A DNA stretch of 64,000 nt from an uncultured Collinsella sp. (GTDB lineage: Bacteria; Actinomycetota; Coriobacteriia; Coriobacteriales; Coriobacteriaceae): contig URRB01000002.1 in the NCBI GenBank assembly GCA_900550195.1, positions 124,001 through 188,000 on the forward strand, in the 5' to 3' direction. The translations under genes were made by a program, and so were the position numbers. Within the stretch, counting starts at the first letter, position 1, and each line of letters starts with the position of its first letter. The notes beneath the pieces are model-generated. The model did no database searches. It was not told the DNA's origin and saw nothing but the letters and a program-made list of their open reading frames with translations. Shown here piece by piece: positions 27,302-36,262 of this stretch.

Positions 27302-27967
27302 TTAGCCGTGATACTCGCCGTTGTATTGGATGAGCGTCAGGTCATCCACGCCATCGAGTGCGCGGATGGCATCGGCATAGGGCATATCCACACCGTCCGA
27401 GAACACCTCGACGGCCATCTCCACCTTGTCGCCGCGCATCGTCTTGGACTTGACGGAAAACTTAGTGCGCCCAAATGCGCGCACGATATCATCGCCGGTG
27501 GTCTGACCCGTGTAGTGAATGACCATCATGTACACGCGCGCCTTGTCCTGGTGGCTCGCAAAGCCAGCGATCATCACCACGATCACCACGGCCGTGAGCC
27601 CCACGAGCGCATACATGCCGGCGCCGGCCGTAATGCCCGTCGTAATGGCCCAAAACAGATACAGCAGGTCGAGCGGGTCCTTGACCGCCGTACGGTAACG
27701 AACGATGGACAGAGCACCGACCATACCGAGCGAGATGACCACGTTCGTCGAGATCGCGAGCGTGACCATGCAGGTGAGCACGCACATGCCCACGAGCGTC
27801 ACGGCAAAACTGCGCGAATACACCACGCCGGTAAAGAAACGCTTGTACACGCAATAGATCAGGATGCCCATGGCAAGCGCCACGAGCAGCGAAAGACCGA
27901 TCTTGGCAGGATCGACCTGGCCAAATGCCTCCAAGACGGAGTTCTTAAAAAAGTCTCTGGTGCTCAT
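27302..27967 (-). CDS. DUF4956 family membrane protein
   Basis: A 221-residue protein with about four transmembrane segments in its first 145 residues (around 23-41, 52-72, 76-90 and 108-140) and a soluble alpha/beta C-terminal domain. The signature I-S-L-G-M-V-G-A-L-S-I-V-R-Y-R-T between the helices is typical of DUF4956, which is regularly encoded next to VTC-domain and CotH proteins. It lies three bases after the vtc stop and closes the operon. Function is unknown; association with polyphosphate or cell-surface phosphorylation is an inference from its partners. Confidence 0.85.
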   Translation of the reverse strand: MSTRDFFKNSVLEAFGQVDPAKIGLSLLVALAMGILIYCVYKRFFTGVVYSRSFAVTLVGMCVLTCMVTLAISTNVVISLGMVGALSIVRYRTAVKDPLDLLYLFWAITTGITAGAGMYALVGLTAVVIVVMIAGFASHQDKARVYMMVIHYTGQTTGDDIVRAFGRTKFSVKSKTMRGDKVEMAVEVFSDGVDMPYADAIRALDGVDDLTLIQYNGEYHG

Positions 27968-27970
27968 GGT

Positions 27971-28762
27971 CTAGATATCCCCTCGGTTCTCAAAATCCGA
28001 TTCCCAGTAGTTAAAGCCGCGCAAGTAGGCAGTCTTCTCGTAGCACAGGCAGTACTTGGAGACCGCCGTGAGCTCCGCCGCCCCCGGCGGCACCATATCG
28101 CGCACGAGCTGCGGGCAAAACTCCGTAAACTTGACCTCCATCACCAACTTGCCCGGCTCCAGCACGGGCAACGCGGGCAGGGTCGCGTCAAAGATATCGA
28201 AGCTTCCCACCGCGGCGCGCACGTTCATGTCAAACGTAATGCGCACGGTGCCCTCGTCCATCACCCATGGTTCGCGCTCGTAGTCAACGATGGTCCGTGG
28301 GCGCATCATATTGCAGATGCACTCGATGTAGAACTCGCGGCAGAGCTGGTGCGGGCTATGCAGCAAAAAGTCGTAATCGCCAGCCAGGATCTGCTCAAAC
28401 TCGCCACGCGTGAGCGGCGCGTCTTCCTTATAGATCCAGCTTCCGTACTTCTTTTTGCGCTCGAGCTTAATCACCTTGTCGCTACCGTTGTAGATGCGCA
28501 CGCGATACTTCTTGCGCATCAAAATGCCGGCATCTTTTTCCTCGTAGGCCGAGTTGCAGTAGTCGTCAAAATACAGGCTGCGAATGGTGTAGCCGCCCGC
28601 CTGCGCATGCTTGTCCAGCTTAAACACCGGAGCCATGCGGCAGGCAAGCGCAGCATGCTCACCCTCATTGATGAGGTATTTGAGCTCGTGGCGGTAGCGC
28701 TCCTGCGTGGTGCGCACGGGAGGAGCCACCAGGCGCTCAAGCAGCGCGCTAGCCCTCCTCAT
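27971..28762 (-). CDS. VTC domain-containing protein
   Basis: A 263-residue soluble protein with the VTC fold (triphosphate-tunnel type). The opening R-H-E-L-K-Y motif near residues 23-28, the V-R-I-Y-N and L-E-R-K-K-K strand pairs, and the C-terminal E-V-K-F-T-E strand provide the alternating Arg/Lys/Glu residues that line the tunnel. In yeast, VTC4 makes polyphosphate from ATP; bacterial VTC proteins near CotH and DUF4956 have no settled role. Its start overlaps the cotH stop by 14 bases, so production is tied to cotH. Confidence 0.85.
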   Translation of the reverse strand: MRRASALLERLVAPPVRTTQERYRHELKYLINEGEHAALACRMAPVFKLDKHAQAGGYTIRSLYFDDYCNSAYEEKDAGILMRKKYRVRIYNGSDKVIKLERKKKYGSWIYKEDAPLTRGEFEQILAGDYDFLLHSPHQLCREFYIECICNMMRPRTIVDYEREPWVMDEGTVRITFDMNVRAAVGSFDIFDATLPALPVLEPGKLVMEVKFTEFCPQLVRDMVPPGAAELTAVSKYCLCYEKTAYLRGFNYWESDFENRGDI

Positions 28763-30518
28763 ACGTGTCCTCCACGACCTTACCGCCGTCTTGCACGTAA
28801 AAACACTTCATGCCATAGTGCTTGCCGTCGTCGGTCACATAGTAGTCAAACGCATCTTGCGTAAAGCCGTCGGAGTTGGTGGCACGCACGCGCACAAAAT
28901 ACTGGCCGGTATCGGGCGCATCGCAGGTCACCTCGGGAAGCAGCACGTCCTCGGCCTTAATGACCACATCGCTTATGGCATAGTCGCGCGCAAGCTCTAC
29001 GGTGTAGCGAATATCGCGCGCCTCAAAGTCGTAGGACGCATCCCAGTTAATGCGCAGCTTACCGTTATCGATCTGCGGCACGCCGATGTAGAAAGGCATG
29101 GGCTTTTTAAAACTCTCGCGAAAGCTCTTGTAGTTCTCCTCGATCTCGGAGGGAATCGCCGCGGCGATCTGCTCATATTGGTCCTTGGTGACAGGCAGAT
29201 TGTCGATATCGGGCGAAGCAAAGACCAGGGATTCAGTCACCTCGCGGTAGTGCTTGATCATCTTGGTCAGGCGAGTCTCGGTCAAATACGAGCGCAAGTC
29301 CTTGACGGCACGGTCAAGTTCGCTGCGGAACGACTTGCTGCGCAACGCGCGGTTAAACAGCACGTTGCCCCAGTAGTTGCTTGCGCCGCGCTCCCAGCTC
29401 GCGTAGTCCGAAAACCCGGTAAGAGAAAGCTCAAGCTTACGCAGCATACCGTCGTTATCCCAATCCAAAAAGTACCAGGTATTTGAGTTGAGAGGGCTGT
29501 ACAGATAGCAGTTGCGGTTCTGCGTATCGCAGTTGCCCGTCAGGATCTGAAACGCCAACCAATAGACCAGGTTCTCGGTATCAAAGTAGGTGTCGAGCAC
29601 GTCATCGATCTTTTGCGATTCGTCGTTGAGCGCATCGAGCATCTCGATGAGCTTGGTGTGGTCCGTATCGCCCTTAATCTCGAGCATGCCTTCAAAGCTT
29701 GCCTGGTTGTAGTCGGGATCATCGGCAAGCTTAATGGTGTCCTCGTAGCGATGGAAATCAAAGCTGTTCACCTTGTACAGGTGCCCGCTCTTATCCAGGC
29801 CATGTGCCTTAAGCGCCGTCTTATTGAGCTGCTCCACCTGCGTAAACAGGCCGTAGTCCTCAAAGGTATCGTTGGACTTTTCGGTCTGGTCGCACACCCA
29901 CAGATGCACAAACTGCGTGCGCAGGCCCATCATCTGGGGAATCCCGCGGATAAGGTCATAGGCCATCTTGTTGCGAAAACGCATACCCTCGCCCATGTGC
30001 TTGTTGAGCGCAATCGCACGCTGCTGGCGCCAGGTACCTTTTCCTTTTTTGAGCTCCACCTTGTAGTTCTTTTGCGTATAGGTACTCGACGTCTGACCGC
30101 GCACCTGCACCGTGGCGTTGGGCGCCTCCTCGCCATAGCCCACCTCGCCAGCGACGGGGCCCTTATCATCGCCTGGCTGCAGCAGGCCCATAACCTGATA
30201 ACGCGTCACGCCCATGTCGGCATAGTCGTAGACCGAGTACGTATTGATCTCGGCCCAGCTGTGGTCGGTGTTCTCGGAGCTGTTACCGCGCGAGACCGTC
30301 AGGTACATGGTCACAATGCCCGAGTCGTCGTAGACCTCGTACAGCTCGTCCTTATCGCGAAGGTGCTTGGTCTCGCCCGAGGCCTCAGCCTTTTTAATCT
30401 TGTCCTGCTTTTTGACCTTTTTGGTCGAGGATTCGTCCTGAGACGAGCAGCCCGAAAGCAACAGCGCACCGGCAGCCGCCTCGATCAGGCAGCGGCGAGA
30501 CATCAACTTATCGATCAT
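28749..30518 (-). CDS. CotH-family protein kinase, lipoprotein
   Basis: A 589-residue exported protein. The N-terminus has a short basic stretch, a hydrophobic segment and the lipobox L-S-G-C, so it should be lipid-anchored outside the membrane; a Lys-rich linker follows. The CotH kinase domain is marked by V-R-G-Q-T-S-S-T-Y near residue 140 and by D-W-D-N-D-G near residue 355, which matches the family's metal-binding aspartates. The C-terminal 100 residues look like a fibronectin-type beta domain. CotH proteins phosphorylate Ser residues of spore-coat or surface proteins. The ATG at 30518 has a GGGGAGG site and overlaps pelG by 11 bases. Substrate unknown. Confidence 0.87.
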   Translation of the reverse strand: MIDKLMSRRCLIEAAAGALLLSGCSSQDESSTKKVKKQDKIKKAEASGETKHLRDKDELYEVYDDSGIVTMYLTVSRGNSSENTDHSWAEINTYSVYDYADMGVTRYQVMGLLQPGDDKGPVAGEVGYGEEAPNATVQVRGQTSSTYTQKNYKVELKKGKGTWRQQRAIALNKHMGEGMRFRNKMAYDLIRGIPQMMGLRTQFVHLWVCDQTEKSNDTFEDYGLFTQVEQLNKTALKAHGLDKSGHLYKVNSFDFHRYEDTIKLADDPDYNQASFEGMLEIKGDTDHTKLIEMLDALNDESQKIDDVLDTYFDTENLVYWLAFQILTGNCDTQNRNCYLYSPLNSNTWYFLDWDNDGMLRKLELSLTGFSDYASWERGASNYWGNVLFNRALRSKSFRSELDRAVKDLRSYLTETRLTKMIKHYREVTESLVFASPDIDNLPVTKDQYEQIAAAIPSEIEENYKSFRESFKKPMPFYIGVPQIDNGKLRINWDASYDFEARDIRYTVELARDYAISDVVIKAEDVLLPEVTCDAPDTGQYFVRVRATNSDGFTQDAFDYYVTDDGKHYGMKCFYVQDGGKVVEDTYEEG

Positions 30519-32052
30519 CAGAACCTCCCCAATGTTTTTGGTACAGGCGAACCACCATACGTTCAAACGCACTGCGCGGCTCACCGCCCACGCGCTTGTC
30601 CTCGTAGCGTTGCTCAACACGGTCGAGCACCCGGCCAAGTTCGGTAAACCAGCCCGTCTTGTCAGTAGCCACAATGGGCTGCTGGCTCAGGATACGATAC
30701 GGCAAGTTGGCGGTATAGGTATCGAGCCGCAGCAGCGCCACGATAAAAAACACCGCCGCACCCAACAAAAAGCCAAAGCCGTAAAACTGCTGCGGCAAAA
30801 GCAACGACACCGCAGTCGCCAGCCCGGCAACGCCCGCAAACAGCCCCGAAGCCAGCACGGCCCCCTTATAGTCGGTAAAGTACAGCAAGATAAGCATCAC
30901 CGTATTGCCCACGGCATACAGGCCATAGCCCACGCACAGCGTACGAAAATAACCGTGCATCAGGTTGTTAAAGCCCAACGGCAGGGCCGACAGCACCGTG
31001 GTCTCGAGCGAAATGACCGCAGCAGTCACAAACAGCTGCTTGAGCGCACAAAAGCGCAGTTCGCTGTTGAGGGTGGAGAGCATCCCCTCCTCTGCCACCA
31101 CAATGTCGCCCACCACGCCACCGTCGTTGAACAGGCTGTAGTAGTCGCGGTAGCGCGGATAAAAGTTGACCTCGACCGAGACCACAAAGTTGACGGACGT
31201 GACCAGGATCGTCAAAAACGCGATGAGCGCCGGCACATCGTGGTACGGCGCACCATAAAACAAGCCCTTGACCTGCACGCCAATGGGACCGGCCCAAATT
31301 ATCACCAAGTGCGCAAAGAGACCCAGGTTGGTAAACAAGCCCGTGAGCGCCAGCGGCATAAACTGATCGAGCCACTGCAAAAAGAGCCAGGGGCTGCGGT
31401 CGCTCTGAGGAAAATAACGGTACAGCAGCACCACGTCCCAGGCGAGCATGACGCCGTAGCCCAGAGCAATTGACGCCAACAGGCCCTCGACCGGCGGCAG
31501 TCCCAGCGCCAGCGCGGCCAGGGCGCACAGGCACGCCACGCCAATGGCAGCCGCAAAGCTGCATAGGATACCGCGGTAATCCTTGATGGCCGTGAGGTAA
31601 CTCATGCCGTTCCAGTTGACGATCATAATGTTGAACAGCCACAGGCACAGCAGCCCCTGCAGCAGCGTGGCGCCCGAGAACAGCAGAAAGACGCCGTAGA
31701 GCACCGTGCCCGCAACGAGCATGACAGCATTGGAGCCCCAAAACGAGGGCAGAATCTCGTCCTCGCGCTCGGCAAACAACATATCAGCCAAAAAGCGCGT
31801 GACCGGCATGGAGAAAAAGCTCGTGAGCGTAAGCGACGCCAGCAGCGTATAGGTCACCATGCACACCAGCAGGTCTTGGTTGGCGCGTCCCACGCCCCAC
31901 AGACCGCACAGCACCAAGATACCCACCTGGAGCAGCACGCCCAGCAGCATCGGGCCCGTGCACACAATGCCGGCGTAGCCATAGGCGCGCATCGTGGCAA
32001 ACAGGCCCTTGCGCCTAAACAGGCGCTTGAGCTCAAAACCGATTCCGGCCAC
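30508..32052 (-). CDS. pelG: Pel exopolysaccharide membrane transporter PelG
   Basis: Polytopic membrane protein of the MOP/flippase superfamily thought to carry the growing Pel chain across the membrane together with PelF. 514 residues with about 12 hydrophobic segments. The start M-A-G-I-G-F-E-L-K-R-L-F-R is the family's typical N-terminus. A cytoplasmic tail of about 60 charged residues follows the last helix (WFTELGRVLDRVEQRYEDKR). It begins three bases after the pelF stop and overlaps cotH, so it is central to the operon. Confidence 0.92.
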   Translation of the reverse strand: MAGIGFELKRLFRRKGLFATMRAYGYAGIVCTGPMLLGVLLQVGILVLCGLWGVGRANQDLLVCMVTYTLLASLTLTSFFSMPVTRFLADMLFAEREDEILPSFWGSNAVMLVAGTVLYGVFLLFSGATLLQGLLCLWLFNIMIVNWNGMSYLTAIKDYRGILCSFAAAIGVACLCALAALALGLPPVEGLLASIALGYGVMLAWDVVLLYRYFPQSDRSPWLFLQWLDQFMPLALTGLFTNLGLFAHLVIIWAGPIGVQVKGLFYGAPYHDVPALIAFLTILVTSVNFVVSVEVNFYPRYRDYYSLFNDGGVVGDIVVAEEGMLSTLNSELRFCALKQLFVTAAVISLETTVLSALPLGFNNLMHGYFRTLCVGYGLYAVGNTVMLILLYFTDYKGAVLASGLFAGVAGLATAVSLLLPQQFYGFGFLLGAAVFFIVALLRLDTYTANLPYRILSQQPIVATDKTGWFTELGRVLDRVEQRYEDKRVGGEPRSAFERMVVRLYQKHWGGSDDR

Positions 32053-32055
32053 CGG

Positions 32056-33483
32056 CTACTCCCCCTCTCTGGGCAGGTCAAACGCTTGCGCCGTCACGTC
32101 GTACAGCGCGCGATAGTTGGCGAGCATCTGCTCGTGCAAAAAGTACGTGGCAACGCGACGCTGGCCTCGTTCCCCCATCTCAATGCGACGGGCGCGGCTT
32201 GTGCACATGCGTTCCATGGCATCGGCCAAGCCCTTGCGATACATAGGCGGCGTCACAAAACCTGCCACGCCAAAGTCATCGCCCGGAGCGCCTTCGAGCA
32301 ACTCACGGCAGCAGCCCACCTCGGTCGTCACGCAGGGACGACACGCGGCAAGCGACTCCAGCACGCTGAGCGGCTGGCCCTCGGAGATGCTCGTCAAAAT
32401 GGTAAAGTCGAGCTTTTCCATGTACTCGACCACGTTGACGCGGCCGGTAAAGATCAGGTCGCGCACGCCCAGGGTTTCGACCAGCGCGTGGCACTCGGCG
32501 CCGTACTCCTCGTCGTCCACGCCGCCCATGATGTGCAGGCGCACCTTGGGCAGGCGCTCGTGCAGCTCAAAGAAGGCATAGATCATGGTCTTAACATCCT
32601 TGATGGGCGCCAGGCGCACCACCGCGCCAATGTCCACCCAGCCGTCATCGGTCTTTAAGGGAATATCCTTAAAGCGATCGAACTGGATGCCGTTGGGGAT
32701 GACCAGGCATTTGTCCGCATCGCAGCCCATATCAATCTGCGTCTTGCGGGCGTTATGGAACAAACTCGTCACGCGGAAGGCGCGGCGGTAGATCTCCTCC
32801 GAAAGCAGGTAGAAAAAGCGAATCCAGCGGTCCTTAAAGGACGGCACCACCCAATCGGCGCGAATGATCTCTTCCTCGCGCTCGCGGGTATAGATGCCAT
32901 GCTCGGTCAGCAGCACCGGCGCATGGTGAACGCTTGAGCCCAGGCAGGCGAGCAGGCCACCGTAGCCGGTCGAGATGGCATGGTACACATCGGCCACCGG
33001 CACCTCGCTGCCCAACAGGTAGAGCACGGGCAGCAACATGGAGCGCATGGTGTGGAATGCATCGGCAAAGGGCGTGTAGGGATACTCGGCCAGGCACACG
33101 TCGCGAAAGATATCCATAAACGTGCGGCTCTGCAAAAACGAGAGCGGATGCACGCGACGGCGGTGGAAGATATCGAATAACACGTCCCAGTCCGGATTGG
33201 AGAGCGACACCAGACGGCGTAGCGCCTCGCGCTCACGGTCGTTAAAACTGGCTTCATGTTGCTCGCCCGAAAGCCGCAGGGCATCGTCCAGGAACACCTC
33301 GTGCACCTCGACCACGTTGCCGGGCAGCTCGTAGACAAACTTGCCACGGTCAGCAGCATGCGCGCCGATCACCCACAGCACAAACTCGTGCTCGGGCATG
33401 GCCGTAATGTAGCCATGCATCCAGGTAGATACGCCGCCGTGCACATAGGGGTAGCAACCCTCGAGTACCAAGCAGATTCTCAT
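32056..33483 (-). CDS. pelF: Pel exopolysaccharide glycosyltransferase PelF
   Basis: Cytoplasmic GT4-family glycosyltransferase proposed to polymerise the Pel polysaccharide from UDP-sugars. The N-terminal motif L-E-G-C-Y-P-Y-V-H-G-G-V-S-T-W is the hallmark of PelF. The C-terminal half has the retaining-GT motif E-G-Q-P-L-S-V-L-E-S-L-A-A-C near residues 365-378 that binds the nucleotide sugar. 475 residues, typical length. Its start overlaps the pelA stop by four bases and pelG follows three bases after its stop. Confidence 0.94.
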   Translation of the reverse strand: MRICLVLEGCYPYVHGGVSTWMHGYITAMPEHEFVLWVIGAHAADRGKFVYELPGNVVEVHEVFLDDALRLSGEQHEASFNDREREALRRLVSLSNPDWDVLFDIFHRRRVHPLSFLQSRTFMDIFRDVCLAEYPYTPFADAFHTMRSMLLPVLYLLGSEVPVADVYHAISTGYGGLLACLGSSVHHAPVLLTEHGIYTREREEEIIRADWVVPSFKDRWIRFFYLLSEEIYRRAFRVTSLFHNARKTQIDMGCDADKCLVIPNGIQFDRFKDIPLKTDDGWVDIGAVVRLAPIKDVKTMIYAFFELHERLPKVRLHIMGGVDDEEYGAECHALVETLGVRDLIFTGRVNVVEYMEKLDFTILTSISEGQPLSVLESLAACRPCVTTEVGCCRELLEGAPGDDFGVAGFVTPPMYRKGLADAMERMCTSRARRIEMGERGQRRVATYFLHEQMLANYRALYDVTAQAFDLPREGE

Positions 33484-35360
33484 TTATCGCCACCCTCCTT
33501 GCGCTCGATCGTCACGGTCTTATCATTTGCCTTGAGCAGATACAGATTGCCCGTAAGGTGCGACAGTTCGCCACCCGTCACCGCACCCGGCTCGCCATTA
33601 TTGGCGCGGAACATGAGCCACGCCTCGTCGTGGAAATTGCCCAGGCTGAGCATCCAGGCATCCGCGCTGGTATCCACGCTCACCGTCACGGACGAAAAAC
33701 GCTGGATGGCACCGGAGCACTCCGACGCCGTCTGGTGCCGCAGGTCGGGCGCCGACTTGGTAAGCCAGTCCAGGTAGTCGGTCAGGCCGCCCTTGTAGAC
33801 CTCCCAGCCCTCTTTGGCGCCGCGATCCGGATCGAGCAGGTCGTCCGGGTGCATAAAGTGCGTACTCACGTAGTGCATGTTGAGCTCGGACGCGGCGGAC
33901 AGGCGCATATAGGAATCGTCGACCATGCCGCCCGAGACAATGCGCGGCTGCTCCACAATGCCATCGCTCGCCACGCCAAACTCCTGCACGTAGGGCAGGT
34001 CGGTACCGTCTTCAAAGTACGTACTGGCGATGGTCTTAATACGAGGAACGTCGGTACCGATAAGCTGGCGCGCTCGGGCCGAAAGAATATTCGACGGTGG
34101 CACGTAGACCGAGCCGTGCGCGTTGGGCAGGACCTCGTCCTGAAACGCAATAAGTTCGTTGAGTGAAGCGAGAAGCGTCTCTTTGTTCTTCCAGGTCTTG
34201 TAGTCGCACAGCGCGCCGTAGTCGGTGTCCCAGAGCGCGAGCGGCTGATGGTTGTAGCCGTGAAAGCCCAGCTCACCGCCCATCTGCAGCAGCATGCCGC
34301 CAAAATAGCGGAACTGCGTGGTATCGGCCTGTCGCGCGGGCTCGGTCTGGCTGACCGCGTCCTCGTAGTTTTCGATCATCACGCCGGTATAGCGAATGCC
34401 GTATTTTTGCGCGAGCTTTTGCAGATCGGGCCACCAGACCTTGGTGTAAAAATCGGCAATGGAAAGGCCGTAGTCACGCTTGATATAAGTACCATCGCCC
34501 GAGGGCACGGGGCTAGGAAAGTCGTCCAAAAAGAACACGGCGCTGTTGATGACCGGATAGGCCGTTGCATCGCCCAGGAGGCTGGTCGCCGCGGCGTAAA
34601 AGCCGCGCATGACCTTGTCATAGATACCGATATTGCAAACCACGGTGCGCCCGCTACCGCAGTCATTCGACCAAATGAGTGGGGCGCCCGCATCGCCGGT
34701 CTTAGCCCACACACGAGCCGTCTCGCGCAGCGATACCGAAAGCGACGAATCAAAAGGGTCCGAGAGCTCGTAGCGCTCTCCCCCGCCCAGCATAAAGTCC
34801 TCACTCGGCACAATGCTTTCGGCTTTTACATAGTCATATCCGGCCGATTCAATGCCAAGCTTGGAGGCAATCACTTGCAGATAGCTCGAGTTATCCGGCG
34901 GCATGGCGAGCATAAGCGAACCGCCGGCACTCACCCAACTCATAATGTCGCTCAGGTGCGTACTGAGCCCATCGAGCGACGGCATGAGCAAAATCACGCG
35001 ATCGAAGGAGGTCAGTGAGGGAATGGCATCCGCACCATCCAGGGCAAGGTCCACGTCGCGGTGCGCGATCTTCATGTCGAGCAGGATCTGGTCGAACTGT
35101 TCCTTTACGTCCTCGACGCCAGCTTGATCGGAATCGGTAATGACCAGGCACGTGGGCTTTTGGCCAAAGATTGCCGAGGAGGCCGGCACCGCATCGTTGG
35201 CAGCAAGCATCCCCAGCTTATGCTGACCCGCACTGTACTGCACGCCGGCACGCTCCACCAGCAGCACGGCGGCCATGGCAATAAAGACCGCCCACACCAC
35301 GAGGAGTCCCATCCAACGAAAGCGGCCTGCTCGGTCGCGGATATGTTGCACCACGCTCAT
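33480..35360 (-). CDS. PelA-like polysaccharide deacetylase
   Basis: A 626-residue membrane-anchored protein: one N-terminal transmembrane helix (about residues 15-37), a middle region of Rossmann-like strands, then a deacetylase domain of the type found in PelA. Metal-site motifs visible are F-F-L-D-D-F-P-S-P near residue 285 and G-F-H-G-Y-N-H near 365. The glycoside hydrolase (GH114) domain of Pseudomonas PelA is missing, as is usual in Gram-positive Pel operons, so this is the deacetylase-only form. The start at 35360 has a GGGGAGGAGG site and shares four bases with pelE. It likely partly deacetylates the polymer outside the cell. Confidence 0.85.
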   Translation of the reverse strand: MSVVQHIRDRAGRFRWMGLLVVWAVFIAMAAVLLVERAGVQYSAGQHKLGMLAANDAVPASSAIFGQKPTCLVITDSDQAGVEDVKEQFDQILLDMKIAHRDVDLALDGADAIPSLTSFDRVILLMPSLDGLSTHLSDIMSWVSAGGSLMLAMPPDNSSYLQVIASKLGIESAGYDYVKAESIVPSEDFMLGGGERYELSDPFDSSLSVSLRETARVWAKTGDAGAPLIWSNDCGSGRTVVCNIGIYDKVMRGFYAAATSLLGDATAYPVINSAVFFLDDFPSPVPSGDGTYIKRDYGLSIADFYTKVWWPDLQKLAQKYGIRYTGVMIENYEDAVSQTEPARQADTTQFRYFGGMLLQMGGELGFHGYNHQPLALWDTDYGALCDYKTWKNKETLLASLNELIAFQDEVLPNAHGSVYVPPSNILSARARQLIGTDVPRIKTIASTYFEDGTDLPYVQEFGVASDGIVEQPRIVSGGMVDDSYMRLSAASELNMHYVSTHFMHPDDLLDPDRGAKEGWEVYKGGLTDYLDWLTKSAPDLRHQTASECSGAIQRFSSVTVSVDTSADAWMLSLGNFHDEAWLMFRANNGEPGAVTGGELSHLTGNLYLLKANDKTVTIERKEGGDK

Positions 35361-36262
35361 CTGGCCTCCTCCCCGTCGCGCCAAAACGCCAACTTTTCGC
35401 GGTTGTCGGCGCTCAAATACACATGTTGGTTGTCGATCGCATCGATCACGCGGTGGACCTCGTCACCGTCGCAGCGCATCACGGCCAGGCGCAGGCAAAG
35501 CATCCAAACCTCCTGCTCCTCGGGCACGTCGAGCACCAGCTGGTCGATCACGGCCTGCGCCTCGTCGATCTGTCCGACATCGGCCAGCGCCGTCGCGTAT
35601 CGAATGCGCAGCTCAAGGGTATCCTCGCGCTCGCAGCGACGCGCAAGCAGGCGCGCGTACTGTTGGCGCTGAATCTGAGCCACGCGCCCCTCAGCCAAGC
35701 CCGAGCACAAGTATTCACCAAGAAAATCGCAGTATTCGTTGAGGTTTTGCGCGCTCGGGTCCGTCTTAAAGGCACGCTCCAGCTGCTGCAGTTTAAGGTC
35801 GGACTCCTTGGAGATCTGCGCCACCGCCGTCGCGGCATAGTGCGCCACCTCAACGTCGTCGTTAAGCTTAGCCGCCTGCAGCTGCGCCAGGTACGCGTCG
35901 GGCTCCTCGGTGAGCATGGAGAGCATTAGGCGACGCCGGTATGCCGGGTCGTTGACGATGAGCGCCTCCTCGAGCGGCACTACGCCTGCATCGTCCTCAC
36001 CACTCGGTACCGACATACTGCGATGCAGGTCGCCGTTGAAGCGCAGCGACTCCAGCGCAGACTCTTTCAGCCCCTCGCCAAACACCGCGCTGCGGACCGA
36101 TAGCAGAACCACCAGCAACGGGCCCCACAGCGGCACCAGCACTATCACGGCCAGCATGTGCCCGCGCACCGGCAGCAGGCCCAGCTTCATGAGCGTCCAC
36201 AGCATCAGGCAAACCAGCGCATGAATCAGCAGCAAGACGGCAGCAACGACAAGCGAGATCAA
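35357..36262 (-). CDS. pelE: PelE-like membrane protein with TPR region
   Basis: A 301-residue protein with two N-terminal transmembrane helices (about 3-27 and 35-58) and a soluble, helix-rich C-terminal part. Repeats of about 34 residues are suggested by the spacing of Ala/Leu-rich helix pairs (QLERAFKTDPSAQNLNEYC, RYATALADVGQIDEAQAVI), in keeping with the TPR domain of PelE. PelE helps hold PelD, PelF and PelG together at the membrane. It overlaps pelD and pelA by four bases at either end, as expected in a coupled Pel operon. Confidence 0.8.
   Translation of the reverse strand: MISLVVAAVLLLIHALVCLMLWTLMKLGLLPVRGHMLAVIVLVPLWGPLLVVLLSVRSAVFGEGLKESALESLRFNGDLHRSMSVPSGEDDAGVVPLEEALIVNDPAYRRRLMLSMLTEEPDAYLAQLQAAKLNDDVEVAHYAATAVAQISKESDLKLQQLERAFKTDPSAQNLNEYCDFLGEYLCSGLAEGRVAQIQRQQYARLLARRCEREDTLELRIRYATALADVGQIDEAQAVIDQLVLDVPEEQEVWMLCLRLAVMRCDGDEVHRVIDAIDNQHVYLSADNREKLAFWRDGEEAR

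Noticed and set aside
30519..30674. Longer cotH start within pelG
   Set aside because: The extension lies inside pelG in another frame and would place the lipoprotein signal internally; GGGGAGG supports 30518.
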